This document shows, piece after piece, positions 25,396 to 33,156 of a stretch of DNA of 41,663 nt. The position numbers and the translations under genes are program-made. The stretch is from Holophagae bacterium (GTDB lineage Bacteria; Acidobacteriota; Thermoanaerobaculia; Thermoanaerobaculales; Sulfomarinibacteraceae), in assembly GCA_030637505.1 (NCBI GenBank), contig DAOWGJ010000058.1, positions 1 to 41,663 on the forward strand. Reading direction: 5' to 3'. The notes beneath the pieces are model-generated. The model made no database searches. It saw nothing but the letters and a program-made list of their open reading frames with translations, and had not been told where the DNA came from. Position 1 is the stretch's first letter; every line of letters starts with the position of its first letter.

Positions 25396-25641
25396 CCGGC
25401 CTTCGGGAGCGCGCAAGCCCGCTCCCGCTCGGAGCGTTTTCCTCAAGGGGAAACAGGATCGGAGGCGGGAGAGCCTCGCCCCTTGAGGAAAACGACCTCG
25501 GCGGCCTACGGCGTCGGCCGAGACTCGATTGCTGACGGTGTCGCCGAGCGTTGCCAGGTATCGGCTTTCTTCGCAACGACGGCTCGGGCGTTACGTCTGC
25601 CTGATGAAGAAAGCCGTACCAGGCACGCGCCGTCCTAGAGG
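25396..25641. repeat. Four-hairpin structured element, copy 2
   Basis: Stem 1: CGGGAGCG (25404-25411) with CGCTCCCG (25420-25427). Stem 2: CGTTTTCCTCAAGGGG (25435-25450) with its exact complement at 25479-25494. Stem 3: CTCGGC (25497-25502) with GCCGAG (25517-25522). Stem 4: TGCC.GGTA.CGGCTTTCTTC (25552-25572) with GAAGAAAGCCG-TACC.GGCA (25606-25625), and a loop beginning GCAACGAC. Stems 1 and 3, the CGCTCCCGCTCGG linker, the CTCGGCGGCCTAC loop and the stem-4 loop are shared with copy 1, while stems 2 and 4 differ in bases and keep pairing. It fills most of the 536-base gap between the peptidase and LiaF-like genes. The last 180 bases of the gap show repeated TTGACC/CCGTTSRCC words but no well-spaced promoter. 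Confidence 0.75.
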
Positions 25642-25821
25642 GGGCGCCCTTGGAAACTGATATGGTCGCCATTGACCGGGCCGGAATCACCGTTGACCGA
25701 TACGGCTGCAGGTACAATTCATTCGCTGCCACCGTTCACCCGGGTCCGACCGCCATTCGCCGAAAACGGCGTGCTTCTGATGGACCCTCGACCTATTGTG
25801 AGTGGTGAAAGGAGATGCGAT

Positions 25822-26571
25822 ATGCGCGACAGTTCACACCGCGGTTACCAAAACGGCACCGACCATCAGAACGAGGACAGGTCCTGTCGGTCTCGGGGCT
25901 GGCCGGTTGGCAAGGCCATTCTCGGCCTCGGGGTCCTGACCATGGGCATCCTGCTCACCCTGGACAATCTGGACATTATGAATGTCGAGCACCTGTTCGA
26001 CTACTGGCCGGTGCTATTGATCATGCTGGGCCTCGCCCACATCATCCAGCCCGGGCGCGACCGCCGATTGGGCGCCGGTTTGCTGTGGTTGGTCATCGGC
26101 AGCCTGCTTTTGCTCAATTCCCTCGACCTCTGGGCTTTCAACGTCTGGGACCTGTGGCCTCTGTTGCTGGTTCTCTTTGGCGTGCAGATGCTTTGGCGTG
26201 CCTTGACTCGCGGCCGGCGTCAGATCGATTTGGAGGATTCTGCCTTCTTTGACGCCACCGCAGTGATGGGTGGGGTCCAGCGTCACATCAGCTGCGACGA
26301 TTTTCAAGGTGGCGATGCGACTGCCCTGCTCGGTGGCTGCGAGATCGACCTCACCGATTGCGGCTCGACAGGAGGCCCGGCCGAAATCCACACTTTCGCC
26401 TTTTGGGGCGGGGTGGAACTCAGGGTGCCGGGGGACTGGGAGGTACAGGTCCGGGGTACGGCAATCATGGGCGCGTTCGAGGACAAGACTCGGGGCCCCG
26501 CGTCTCAGGGTGGAAAGGTGCTGGTCGTCCGTGGCTTCGCCATCATGGGCGGGGTCGAGATCAAGAACTAG
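25822..26571 (+). CDS. LiaF-like four-helix membrane protein (cell-envelope stress regulator family)
   Basis: The 249-residue protein starts at an ATG preceded by AAAGGAG. Four hydrophobic segments lie between about residues 29 and 130 (GKAILGLGVLTMGILLTL, WPVLLIMLGLAHII, LLWLVIGSLLLLNSL, LWPLLLVLFGVQML). The C-terminal part is a right-handed beta repeat with MGGVQRHI, LLGGCEIDL, FWGGVELRV and IMGAFEDKT, then IMGGVEIKN at the end, the pattern of the LiaF/YvqF C-terminal domain. LiaF restrains the LiaS kinase in Firmicutes; here the following two genes encode a LytS-type kinase and a LytTR regulator. The four genes' spacing (three bases, then an overlap) suggests one transcript and one sensing unit; this is inference. 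Confidence 0.85.
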   Translation: MRDSSHRGYQNGTDHQNEDRSCRSRGWPVGKAILGLGVLTMGILLTLDNLDIMNVEHLFDYWPVLLIMLGLAHIIQPGRDRRLGAGLLWLVIGSLLLLNSLDLWAFNVWDLWPLLLVLFGVQMLWRALTRGRRQIDLEDSAFFDATAVMGGVQRHISCDDFQGGDATALLGGCEIDLTDCGSTGGPAEIHTFAFWGGVELRVPGDWEVQVRGTAIMGAFEDKTRGPASQGGKVLVVRGFAIMGGVEIKN

Positions 26572-26574
26572 GTA

Positions 26575-27645
26575 ATGCACCCGATCCTCGCCAAAAGCGA
26601 CCGGTTGACGATTTACATGGCGGCATGGGCGCCGGTGGCGGCCATGCTGGCCGGGATGCTGGTCCTGTCTGCCGGAAGCCCCTGGGCCGAGGCCGTGGTT
26701 CTGGTTCTGCCCCTCTCGATCGTCTACGCCTTCCTCTGCCTCGCCGCCTGGTATCCCTGCAGCGCTCTTCCCCTGCGGGGTACCAGCGCGGCCAAGGCTT
26801 TGGTCACCCACCTGGCGACCGCGGCGGTTTCGGCTTCCCTTTGGTCCGCCGTTGCGATGGGGATAGCAAGAGGGCTCGATCGAGGAGGACTCTTCCCCGG
26901 GGTTGAGGAACGTATTCGCGGCCAGCTTGGGCTGCTGATCGCGGCCGGGGCGCTGCTCTACCTGTTGGCAGTGGCGGCGCACTACCTGGTGGTGGCCTTC
27001 GAGGCTTCACGCGAGGCCGACCGGCGTGCCCTCCGCGCCGAGATCGAGGCCCGTGAGGCCGAGCTGCGGGCACTTCGGGCACAGGTTGACCCCCATTTTC
27101 TCTTCAACAGCCTCAACTCGATCTCGTCACTGATCACTGCTGATGCCGGCGGCGCTCGTGCCATGTGTGTGCAATTGGGAGACTTCCTTCGGGCGAGCCT
27201 GGGTCTGGGGATGAGGGCGACCGTCACTCTGGCAGAGGAACTCGAAACCCTGGAACTCTACCTCCTTCTCGAGCGAACCCGTTTCGGGTCTCGGCTCGAG
27301 GTGAATCTGGAATTTGACGAAAGCAGCCGTGCCTGTTTGGTGCCGCCTCTGGTTCTGCAACCCCTGGTTGAAAATGCCCTCAAGCACGGCATCTCGACGA
27401 TGCTCGAAGGTGGCACCATTCACATTGCTGCGCACTGCCGATCAGGGCGTCTGCGCCTGATCGTGGAGAATCCCTTTGACCCGAAGGCGCTCGGACGCCG
27501 TGGGTCAGGAATGGGCCTGACCAACCTCAGGCAACGGCTTCACAGTCTGTATGGAACTGCAGCCCGACTCAGGGCCGACGCCGAGGGTGATACCTTCTGG
27601 GTCGAGGTGGTGCTGCCGATTGACACCGAGGAGCACAGCGAATGA
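26575..27645 (+). CDS. LytS/YehU-type sensor histidine kinase
   Basis: The 356-residue protein has four predicted membrane helices (about 18-35, 40-62, 75-98, 115-142), a short coiled coil, and the His_kinase (PF06580) signature VDPHFLFNSLNSISSLI with His174. The ATPase part follows: LVLQPLVENALKHGI and GSGMGLTNLRQRL. It starts three bases after the LiaF-like stop with no clear ribosome-binding site of its own, so translation is probably coupled. It overlaps the response regulator gene by four bases. The signal is unknown; the LiaF neighbour points to the envelope. Confidence 0.92.
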   Translation: MHPILAKSDRLTIYMAAWAPVAAMLAGMLVLSAGSPWAEAVVLVLPLSIVYAFLCLAAWYPCSALPLRGTSAAKALVTHLATAAVSASLWSAVAMGIARGLDRGGLFPGVEERIRGQLGLLIAAGALLYLLAVAAHYLVVAFEASREADRRALRAEIEAREAELRALRAQVDPHFLFNSLNSISSLITADAGGARAMCVQLGDFLRASLGLGMRATVTLAEELETLELYLLLERTRFGSRLEVNLEFDESSRACLVPPLVLQPLVENALKHGISTMLEGGTIHIAAHCRSGRLRLIVENPFDPKALGRRGSGMGLTNLRQRLHSLYGTAARLRADAEGDTFWVEVVLPIDTEEHSE

Positions 27646-28397
27646 CACATCAAGGAGATCAGCTGCTGCGGGTCATCATCGTCGATGACGAGGAGCCTGC
27701 GCGACGGCTGCTGCGCGAGCTGTTGGATGGGCTGCCGGGGATCCAGGTCGTGGCCGAGTGCTGCAACGGATTCGAGGCGGTCAAGGCAGTCTCCGATCAT
27801 GAGCCGGACATCCTCCTGCTCGATATTCAGATGCCCAAGCTGGACGGTTTCGAGGTTGTCGAGTTGCTCGATCCGGGCCTGCCGGTGATTTTCGTTACGG
27901 CCTACGACGAGCATGCCCTGCGGGCCTTCGAGGTCCATGCAGTTGATTACCTTCTCAAGCCCTTCTCGGCCGAACGCCTGACTCTGGCTCTCGAGAGGGC
28001 TCGTACTCGGAAGGGTCGAACTCCGGAGATTCCTTATGAGGAGATCGCGGCCGCGGCCCGACCCCACGCCTCTCACCTGCAACGCATCATGGTGCGCGAG
28101 GGCGCGCAGGTACACGTCATTTTGATCGATGATGTCGACTTCATTGAGGCCCGGGACGATGCCGTGGCAATCCACGTCGGGCCGAGAGAGCATATCAAGC
28201 CGCAGTGCCTGGCCGCGCTGGCCGACCGGCTTGATCCGGATCGGTTCATCCGCGTCCACCGGTCGTTCGTTGTCAACATCGACCGAATCTCTCGAATAGA
28301 ACTCTACGCCAAGGACAGCCGTATCGCCATTCTCGCAGACGGGGTCCAGGTCCCGGTCAGCCGATCCGGTTATGCGAGACTGCGCGAGCTTCTTTAG
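27642..28397 (+). CDS. LytTR-family response regulator
   Basis: The 251-residue protein has a receiver domain with the acidic pair Asp15-Asp16, phosphoacceptor Asp61 (LLLDIQMPKLDGFE) and Lys106 (DYLLKPF). A linker leads to a LytTR DNA-binding domain from about 145, containing DDVDFIEARDDAVAIHV and FIRVHRSFVVNIDRI, the conserved His-Arg-Ser-Phe segment. It would bind direct repeats in target promoters when phosphorylated by the preceding kinase, whose gene it overlaps by four bases. Confidence 0.93.
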   Translation: MTHQGDQLLRVIIVDDEEPARRLLRELLDGLPGIQVVAECCNGFEAVKAVSDHEPDILLLDIQMPKLDGFEVVELLDPGLPVIFVTAYDEHALRAFEVHAVDYLLKPFSAERLTLALERARTRKGRTPEIPYEEIAAAARPHASHLQRIMVREGAQVHVILIDDVDFIEARDDAVAIHVGPREHIKPQCLAALADRLDPDRFIRVHRSFVVNIDRISRIELYAKDSRIAILADGVQVPVSRSGYARLRELL

Positions 28398-28418
28398 ACA
28401 CTTGTCGAACGCGCTTTC

Positions 28419-28451
28419 CAGCTGAGAGCTGAGAGCTGATCGCTGACAGCT
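28419..28451. repeat. AGCTGWY-type degenerate heptamer array
   Basis: CAGCTGAGAGCTGAGAGCTGATCGCTGACAGCTT runs between the response regulator and tlyA in the units AGCTGAG, AGCTGAG, AGCTGAT, CGCTGAC, AGCTT. It begins about 20 bases past the regulator stop. Confidence 0.6.
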
Positions 28452-28462
28452 TCCACTTCAGC

Positions 28463-28468
28463 TACCAT
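28463..28468 (+). promoter_or_regulatory. TANNNT box of a probably leaderless tlyA transcript
   Basis: TACCAT ends seven bases before the tlyA ATG and no Shine-Dalgarno lies between. The same arrangement precedes dnaG and the PBP1A gene. Confidence 0.4.
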
Positions 28469-28475
28469 AGGCCGC

Positions 28476-29234
28476 ATGGCAGCGAAGCGACGGCTCGACG
28501 TCATCATCACCGAACGGGGTTTGGCGCCATCGAGGGTCAGGGCCCAGGCTTTGATCATGGCCGGAAAGGTGCGGGTTGATGGGCAGGTCCATACCAAGGC
28601 GGGCGCCCAGACCGACCCCGGCGCGACGATCGAGGTTGATCAGGCGGATCACCCGTGGGTGGGGCGAGGGGCACTGAAGCTCGCCGCGGCCCTCGAGGTC
28701 ATTCCCATTGATCCTTCGGGGTTGGACTGCCTTGATGTCGGCGCCTCCACCGGTGGATTTACCGACCTTCTCCTGGATCGAGGGGCCCGCAGGGTGATCG
28801 CCCTGGATGTCGGGCGTAACCAGCTGGATTGGCGGCTCAGGTCGGATGACCGGGTCATCGTGATGGAGGGGGTCAACGCGCGCCACCTCGGACCCGGGGA
28901 ACTTCCCTTTCCGGTTCAGTTGATAACGATGGACCTCAGCTTCATTTCGCTTCGTCTGGTCGTCCCCGCTGTCCTGCCCTTCCTCGAGCCTGGCGGTCAC
29001 CTCGTGTGCCTGGTCAAACCTCAGTTTGAGGCCGGACGCGACCAGGTTGGCAAGGGCGGCATTGTCAGGGATGACGATATTCGACGGAAGGTCATCGATG
29101 GTGTCGTTGGACATCTCGAGGGTCTCGGACTGACCGTGCTCGCGGTGATACCCTCGCCCATTGCCGGACGGAAGGGTAACCGCGAGGAACTGGCGGTGTT
29201 CCTGAAGCCGAAGCCGACACCGACTGACAGCTGA
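28476..29234 (+). CDS. tlyA: TlyA-family rRNA 2'-O-methyltransferase
   Basis: The 252-residue protein has an N-terminal S4 RNA-binding domain (residues 3-60, RRLDVIITERGLAPSRVRAQ) and an FtsJ-like methyltransferase domain with the SAM motif LDVGASTGGFTDLLL (about 85-99), the WVGRGALKL joint before it, ALDVGRNQLDWRL, and the VKPQFEAGR motif. TlyA methylates the 2'-OH of C1409 in 16S and C1920 in 23S rRNA in mycobacteria, affecting capreomycin sensitivity; which sites apply here is not known. Its last residues (PTPTDS) and stop are encoded within an AGCTGWY repeat, so the original end may have been altered. Confidence 0.92.
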   Translation: MAAKRRLDVIITERGLAPSRVRAQALIMAGKVRVDGQVHTKAGAQTDPGATIEVDQADHPWVGRGALKLAAALEVIPIDPSGLDCLDVGASTGGFTDLLLDRGARRVIALDVGRNQLDWRLRSDDRVIVMEGVNARHLGPGELPFPVQLITMDLSFISLRLVVPAVLPFLEPGGHLVCLVKPQFEAGRDQVGKGGIVRDDDIRRKVIDGVVGHLEGLGLTVLAVIPSPIAGRKGNREELAVFLKPKPTPTDS

Positions 29235-29237
29235 TAG
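29224..29237. repeat. AGCTGWY-type repeat at the tlyA stop codon
   Basis: TGACAGCTGATAGC contains the tlyA stop codon TGA and supplies the codons for the last two residues. Confidence 0.55.
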
Positions 29238-29238
29238 C

Positions 29239-29257
29239 AACCCGGCCAAGCCGGGTT
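29239..29257 (+). promoter_or_regulatory. Hairpin abutting the ribosome-binding site of the OsmC-family gene
   Basis: AACCCGGC and GCCGGGTT form a perfect eight-bp stem with a CAA loop. Its 3' edge touches the TAGGAG ribosome-binding site of the gene starting at 29269. It may end transcription from tlyA weakly, or affect translation; no T run follows. Confidence 0.45.
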
Positions 29258-29268
29258 AGGAGACATCT

Positions 29269-29670
29269 ATGAGCAACGAGATGAGAGTCACTTTCCCGGG
29301 TGGCAAGAAAGTGTATGCCGACTACAACGGGTTCGAGATTGCCACGGACCAGCACACCGACGCCGGAGGCGAGGGTTCGGCGCCGGAGCCCTACAACCTT
29401 TTCCTGGCCTCCCTGGCTACCTGTGCGGGGATCTACATTCTGGGCTTCTGCCAAAGGCGGCAGCTACCTGTCGAAGATATCACCCTGACGCAGAGCTGGG
29501 AGCGCGACCCCGAAACCAGCCGAATGGCCACGATTAGGATCACTGTTGAAACGCCCCCGGAATTTCCCGAGAAGTACCACAAAGCGTTGGAGCGCTCGGT
29601 CCACCAGTGTGCTGTCAAGAAGACCATTCTCGATCCGCCGGAGTTTGTGGTGGAGGCACGGGGGCGGTAG
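29269..29670 (+). CDS. OsmC-family peroxide/thiol protein
   Basis: The 133-residue protein has the OsmC fold pattern: PYNLFLASLATCAGIYILGFCQRR carries the first reactive Cys region with a second Cys eight residues on, and ERSVHQCAVKKTI holds the resolving Cys near the end. OsmC/Ohr proteins reduce organic hydroperoxides; the YhfA-like branch lacks a proven function. It starts at an ATG with GGAG upstream. It converges on the EF-G gene, whose stop lies 19 bases away on the other strand; no terminator is visible between them. Confidence 0.85.
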   Translation: MSNEMRVTFPGGKKVYADYNGFEIATDQHTDAGGEGSAPEPYNLFLASLATCAGIYILGFCQRRQLPVEDITLTQSWERDPETSRMATIRITVETPPEFPEKYHKALERSVHQCAVKKTILDPPEFVVEARGR

Positions 29671-29688
29671 AGACTCCCGCCTTCAGCC

Positions 29689-31773
29689 CTACTCGTCCTC
29701 TTCCTCCTCAAGGTTGGCCGCAGCAATGACTTTGTCCCGGAACTGTTTGGGGACTTCGACGTAGCCGGTCATCTCCATGTGGAAGTCACCGCGCCCGCCG
29801 GTGATGGAGCGAAGGGTCGGCGCATAGGTCAGCATTTCAGCCAAGGGAACCTGAGCCTTGATGGTCGTTGTTCCGTCATCGGTGTCCATGCCTTGCAGGC
29901 GACCGCGGCGTGAGTTGAGATCACCCATCACGTCCCCCATGGCGTCTTCGGGCGTGTAAACCTCGACCGTCATCACCGGTTCGAGCAGGGTTGGTTTGCA
30001 CTTTCCGGCAGCATCCCTGAAGGCCTTTCTCCCGGCCTGCTTGAAGGCCATTTCCGAAGAATCGACGGCGTGCTCTTTGCCGTCGGTCAAGGTGATCTTG
30101 AAATCGACCATCGGGAAGCCGGCGAGCACGCCCCGCTCGGCCGCCTCCCGAATGCCCTTGTCAACTGCAGGGCGGTACGTTTGCGAGATCGATCCGCCGA
30201 AAATCTTGTCGATGAACTCGTACCCTTGCCCGTGGTTGGGTTCCATCGTGATCGTGCATTGTGCGAACTGTCCCGAACCTCCGGTCTGCTTCTTGTGCCG
30301 CGTCGTCACCTCGATGCTCTTGGTGATCGTCTCACGATACGGGACCTTGGGCTGGTGCAGGACGACATCAACGTTGTACCGTTTCTTCAGCCTGCCGACG
30401 ATCACCTCAACGTGGAGTTGGCCGGTGCCTGAGATCAGCATTTCTTTGGTTTGGGGGTCGCGGCCGATCTTGATCGTCGGGTCCTCGTCCTGGATCCGGC
30501 GCAGGGCCGTTGCCAACTTGTCCTCGTCCGACTTGGACTTGGCCTCAAGGGCGAAAGAGATCGCTGCCTCCGGGATCTGAACGGCGGGAATCTTGATGTT
30601 CATTTTGGCTTCGCACAGGGAATCGCAGGTGTTGCTGTCCTTGAGCTTCGGCACGGCGCCGATGTCGCCGGGTGCCAGCTCCGAAACATGCTCGAGGGTC
30701 TTGCCCTGAATGATCGAAAGGGCGCCGAGGCGTTCGGTAGAGCCGCTAGTGCTGTTGGTCACGGTTGTGTCCGACGCGACTCCGCCCGAAAAGACGCGGA
30801 TCAGGGAAATCCGGCCCGAGAAGGGATCGGAGATGGTTTTGAAGACGTACGCGGAGAATTTTTCGTCGCCGGAGATCGGAAGTTCCGTCTCCTCTCCCTC
30901 GACGACGGCCGCAACCGGTCGCCAATCGGGCGAAGGAGCCAGATTGACCAGGGCATCCATCAGCGGCTGTACGCCGATGTTCCTGCCGGCGGAAAAAGAG
31001 AACACCGGGAAGAGAGACCTGGCGGTGATAGCCTTTTTCAGACCTTCGATCAGGGTGGCCTCATCCAGTTCGCCCTCTTCGAGGTAGGCGTCCATAAGGG
31101 CTTCATCCTGTTCAGCGACCATCTCCATCAGGGCTTCGCGAGCGGCGGCTACCTCGTCCGCCATCTCCGAGGGAACATCGGCCGTGGTCATTTTCCCACT
31201 TTGGTCGTGGGGCCAGGTGAAGGCCTTGCCGCTCAAAAGACTGATGACTCCGGAGAAGGCGCTCTCGGCGCCGATTGGGAGTTGGAGGGGCGTTACCTCT
31301 CGGCCGTACTTCTTCTGGAGGTTTTCGATCGTACGACTGAAGGATGCGCGGTCCCTGTCCATCGAGTTAATGCCGAAGATCACGGGAAGATTGAAAGAGG
31401 CGGCGGCCTTCCACATTTTCTCGGTCTGGACCTCGACACCGGCCACAGCGGATACGAGGATCAAGGCGGTGTCGGCTACTCGCAGTCCCTGAAGGGCGTC
31501 CGTGGTGTAGATGCCGTAGCCGGGAGTGTCGATAAGGTTGATCTTGCACCCATTGTGCTCGACGTGAGCGATAGCAGTACTGATCGTGATCTTCCGATCG
31601 TGCTCGTCCTCGTCGAAATCGGTGATGGTGTTCCCGTCATCAACCTTCAACAATCGATTGATGGTGCCACTGTCAAACAGCATGGCCGAGACCAGCGAGG
31701 TCTTGCCGGTATCGGAGTGCCCGGTGACGGCAACGTTACGGATGTCTTCGGTGGCGAAGGTCTTCACACTCAT
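29689..31773 (-). CDS. Elongation factor G paralogue (FusA2/EF-G2-like GTPase)
   Basis: The 694-residue protein has all five EF-G domains. The P loop is GHSDTGKT (18-25). Switch II reads DTPGYGIY (82-89), with Tyr86 where canonical EF-G has the catalytic His; this is usual in the EF-G2 group. The G4 motif is NSMD (136-139) in place of NKMD. Domain IV has GSGQFAQCTITMEP and the HAVDSSEMAFKQAGRKAF region, and domain V has the SRRGRLQGMD signature. EF-G2 proteins may act on ribosomes under stress or in recycling, with slow GTP turnover. The start has AGAAGGAG upstream. It follows purC by 38 bases on the minus strand. Confidence 0.92.
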   Translation of the reverse strand: MSVKTFATEDIRNVAVTGHSDTGKTSLVSAMLFDSGTINRLLKVDDGNTITDFDEDEHDRKITISTAIAHVEHNGCKINLIDTPGYGIYTTDALQGLRVADTALILVSAVAGVEVQTEKMWKAAASFNLPVIFGINSMDRDRASFSRTIENLQKKYGREVTPLQLPIGAESAFSGVISLLSGKAFTWPHDQSGKMTTADVPSEMADEVAAAREALMEMVAEQDEALMDAYLEEGELDEATLIEGLKKAITARSLFPVFSFSAGRNIGVQPLMDALVNLAPSPDWRPVAAVVEGEETELPISGDEKFSAYVFKTISDPFSGRISLIRVFSGGVASDTTVTNSTSGSTERLGALSIIQGKTLEHVSELAPGDIGAVPKLKDSNTCDSLCEAKMNIKIPAVQIPEAAISFALEAKSKSDEDKLATALRRIQDEDPTIKIGRDPQTKEMLISGTGQLHVEVIVGRLKKRYNVDVVLHQPKVPYRETITKSIEVTTRHKKQTGGSGQFAQCTITMEPNHGQGYEFIDKIFGGSISQTYRPAVDKGIREAAERGVLAGFPMVDFKITLTDGKEHAVDSSEMAFKQAGRKAFRDAAGKCKPTLLEPVMTVEVYTPEDAMGDVMGDLNSRRGRLQGMDTDDGTTTIKAQVPLAEMLTYAPTLRSITGGRGDFHMEMTGYVEVPKQFRDKVIAAANLEEEEDE

Positions 31774-31811
31774 CTGTTCGTCTCCTTCTCAACAGGAAAT
31801 ATTGAATCAGC

Positions 31812-32705
31812 TCAAAAACCGAGGTCTTGGCCTGTCAGCAGGCTGAAGGCACGTCGGTATCGTTCGAGAGTTCCCTCCACGACGTGGGGAGGCAGAGTCG
31901 GCACCGGCGGCTCCCGATTCCAGCCGCTCTCCAAAAGCCAATCCCTTACGAATTGTTTGTCGAAAGAGGGTTGCTGACTGCCGGGGCTGTAAGTTTCGGC
32001 GGGCCAGAAACGAGATGAATCCGGGGTCAGGGCCTCATCCATCCAGACGATGACGCCATTCTGATCAAAACCGAATTCGAACTTGGTGTCGGCAATCAAG
32101 ATCCCGCGTTCAGCCGCAAAGGAGGCGGCCTCTGCGTACAGGGTCATGGTGACCTCACGGAGCCGCTCCGCGGTTTCACCTCCGACGATGTCAACCATGC
32201 GGTCAAATGAGATGTTCTCATCGTGACCCTCGACTGCCTTGGTGGCCGGGGTGAAAATCGGCTCGCCAAGCTGCTCGCACTCCACCAAGCCCGGGGGAAG
32301 GCGCAATCCGCACACGGTTGAGTCGGTGAGATATTCCTTCCAGCCGGATCCAGTGATGAATCCGCGGGCGACACACTCAACCGGGATCGGCTCCAGCCGC
32401 TGCGCCAGGAGGGACCGGCCCGACAGCTCCGGGTGGGACCTGAAGGGCTCCGGAAACTCCGACAGCTCGGTTGCCAGCACGTGGTTGGGGATGATATCGC
32501 TGAGTTTCTCGAACCAAAAGTTGGACAGCTGCGTCAGCACCTTCCCTCGCCCGGGAATGCCCGGATCGAGCACATGGTCGAACGCGCTGATCCGGTCGGT
32601 GGCGACCAGAACCAGCGCGTTGGTTGCGGCATAGATGTCCCGAACTTTTCCGCGGCTCAGGAGCTCACCATCAGGAATCGTCGTGGTGAGCAGAGCCTCG
32701 TTCAT
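31812..32705 (-). CDS. purC: Phosphoribosylaminoimidazole-succinocarboxamide synthase
   Basis: The 297-residue enzyme makes SAICAR from CAIR and aspartate with ATP in purine synthesis. It carries RGKVRDIY near the N terminus, ATDRISAFDHVL, the PVECVARGFITGSGWKEY substrate region, and LIADTKFEFGF with VWMDEALTPDSSRFW near the C terminus. Length fits the fungal-like long PurC group. It starts three bases after rpsT, so it shares that transcript. Confidence 0.96.
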   Translation of the reverse strand: MNEALLTTTIPDGELLSRGKVRDIYAATNALVLVATDRISAFDHVLDPGIPGRGKVLTQLSNFWFEKLSDIIPNHVLATELSEFPEPFRSHPELSGRSLLAQRLEPIPVECVARGFITGSGWKEYLTDSTVCGLRLPPGLVECEQLGEPIFTPATKAVEGHDENISFDRMVDIVGGETAERLREVTMTLYAEAASFAAERGILIADTKFEFGFDQNGVIVWMDEALTPDSSRFWPAETYSPGSQQPSFDKQFVRDWLLESGWNREPPVPTLPPHVVEGTLERYRRAFSLLTGQDLGF

Positions 32706-32708
32706 GAC

Positions 32709-32999
32709 TCAGGCCTCCGTTGAGTTGATCACGGCCTGAGCTTGCCGTGCCATGCGGCTCTTGTACCGGGAGGCGGTCTTTCGGTGAAGGACGCCCCGTC
32801 GCCAACCGACATCGATGATCGATATCGTCTGTGGAAGCAGTTCCTGAACCTTGGCGGCGTCGCCCTCGTCGAGTGCTACGCGCATCAAACGCATCTGGCG
32901 CCGTACTCTGGTGCGAACGGACTTGTTCCTCATTCGCCGCTCCAAAGATTGGCGGTGGCGCTTCCGGGCCTGTTTCTTGGTTCCCTTGATGGTGGCCAT
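32709..32999 (-). CDS. rpsT: 30S ribosomal protein bS20
   Basis: The 96-residue protein is basic and helical: MATIKGTKKQARKRHRQSLERRM, then RTRVRRQMRL and, near the end, GVLHRKTASRYKSRMAR, the bS20 signature. It binds the 5' domain of 16S rRNA. AAGGAG lies nine bases before the ATG. It heads a set rpsT-purC-fusA2-like on the minus strand. Confidence 0.96.
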   Translation of the reverse strand: MATIKGTKKQARKRHRQSLERRMRNKSVRTRVRRQMRLMRVALDEGDAAKVQELLPQTISIIDVGWRRGVLHRKTASRYKSRMARQAQAVINSTEA

Positions 33000-33060
33000 A
33001 CTGTCTTCTCCTTGAATTCTTACGTACTCACCAAGTAGGCGGCACGCACACAGGGCGCGT

Positions 33061-33089
33061 ATTCTAGCGAAACATGCGGCGGAATGCTA
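33061..33089 (-). promoter_or_regulatory. Promoter of rpsT
   Basis: On the minus strand TAGCAT (complement of 33084-33089), 17 bases and TAGAAT (complement of 33061-33066) lie about 60 bases before the ATG. TAGAAT recurs as a -10 in this genome, for example in the inverted repeats near 38.6 and 40.3 kb. Confidence 0.5.
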
Positions 33090-33100
33090 GGGGCAATAAA

Positions 33101-33153
33101 GCTGTCAGCTGTCAGCTGTCAGCTTTCAGCTCTGATCCGCCGGCTGAAAGCTC
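33101..33153. repeat. AGCTGTC heptamer array with terminal hairpin, downstream of cpoB
   Basis: Three perfect AGCTGTC units lead into AGCTTTC and AGCTCTG. AGCTTTCAG (33121-33129) pairs with CTGAAAGCT (33144-33152) around 14 bases. The array lies four bases past the cpoB stop on the minus strand and could act as a weak terminator before the rpsT promoter. Confidence 0.6.
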
Positions 33154-33156
33154 TCT

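Noticed and set aside
25693..25718. TTGACC and TACAAT as promoter of the LiaF-like operon
   Set aside because: The spacer is only 14 bases, too short for a sigma-70 promoter; TTGACC words are repeated here, so the match may be accidental.
23549..25732. Open frame of 727 codons antisense to the M1 peptidase gene
   Set aside because: It mirrors the codon bias of the sense gene, has no recognisable domain, no ribosome-binding site, and the sense protein has a full catalytic motif set.
30451..31977. 508-codon frame antisense to the EF-G paralogue and purC
   Set aside because: Spans two well-supported genes on the other strand and shows no domain.
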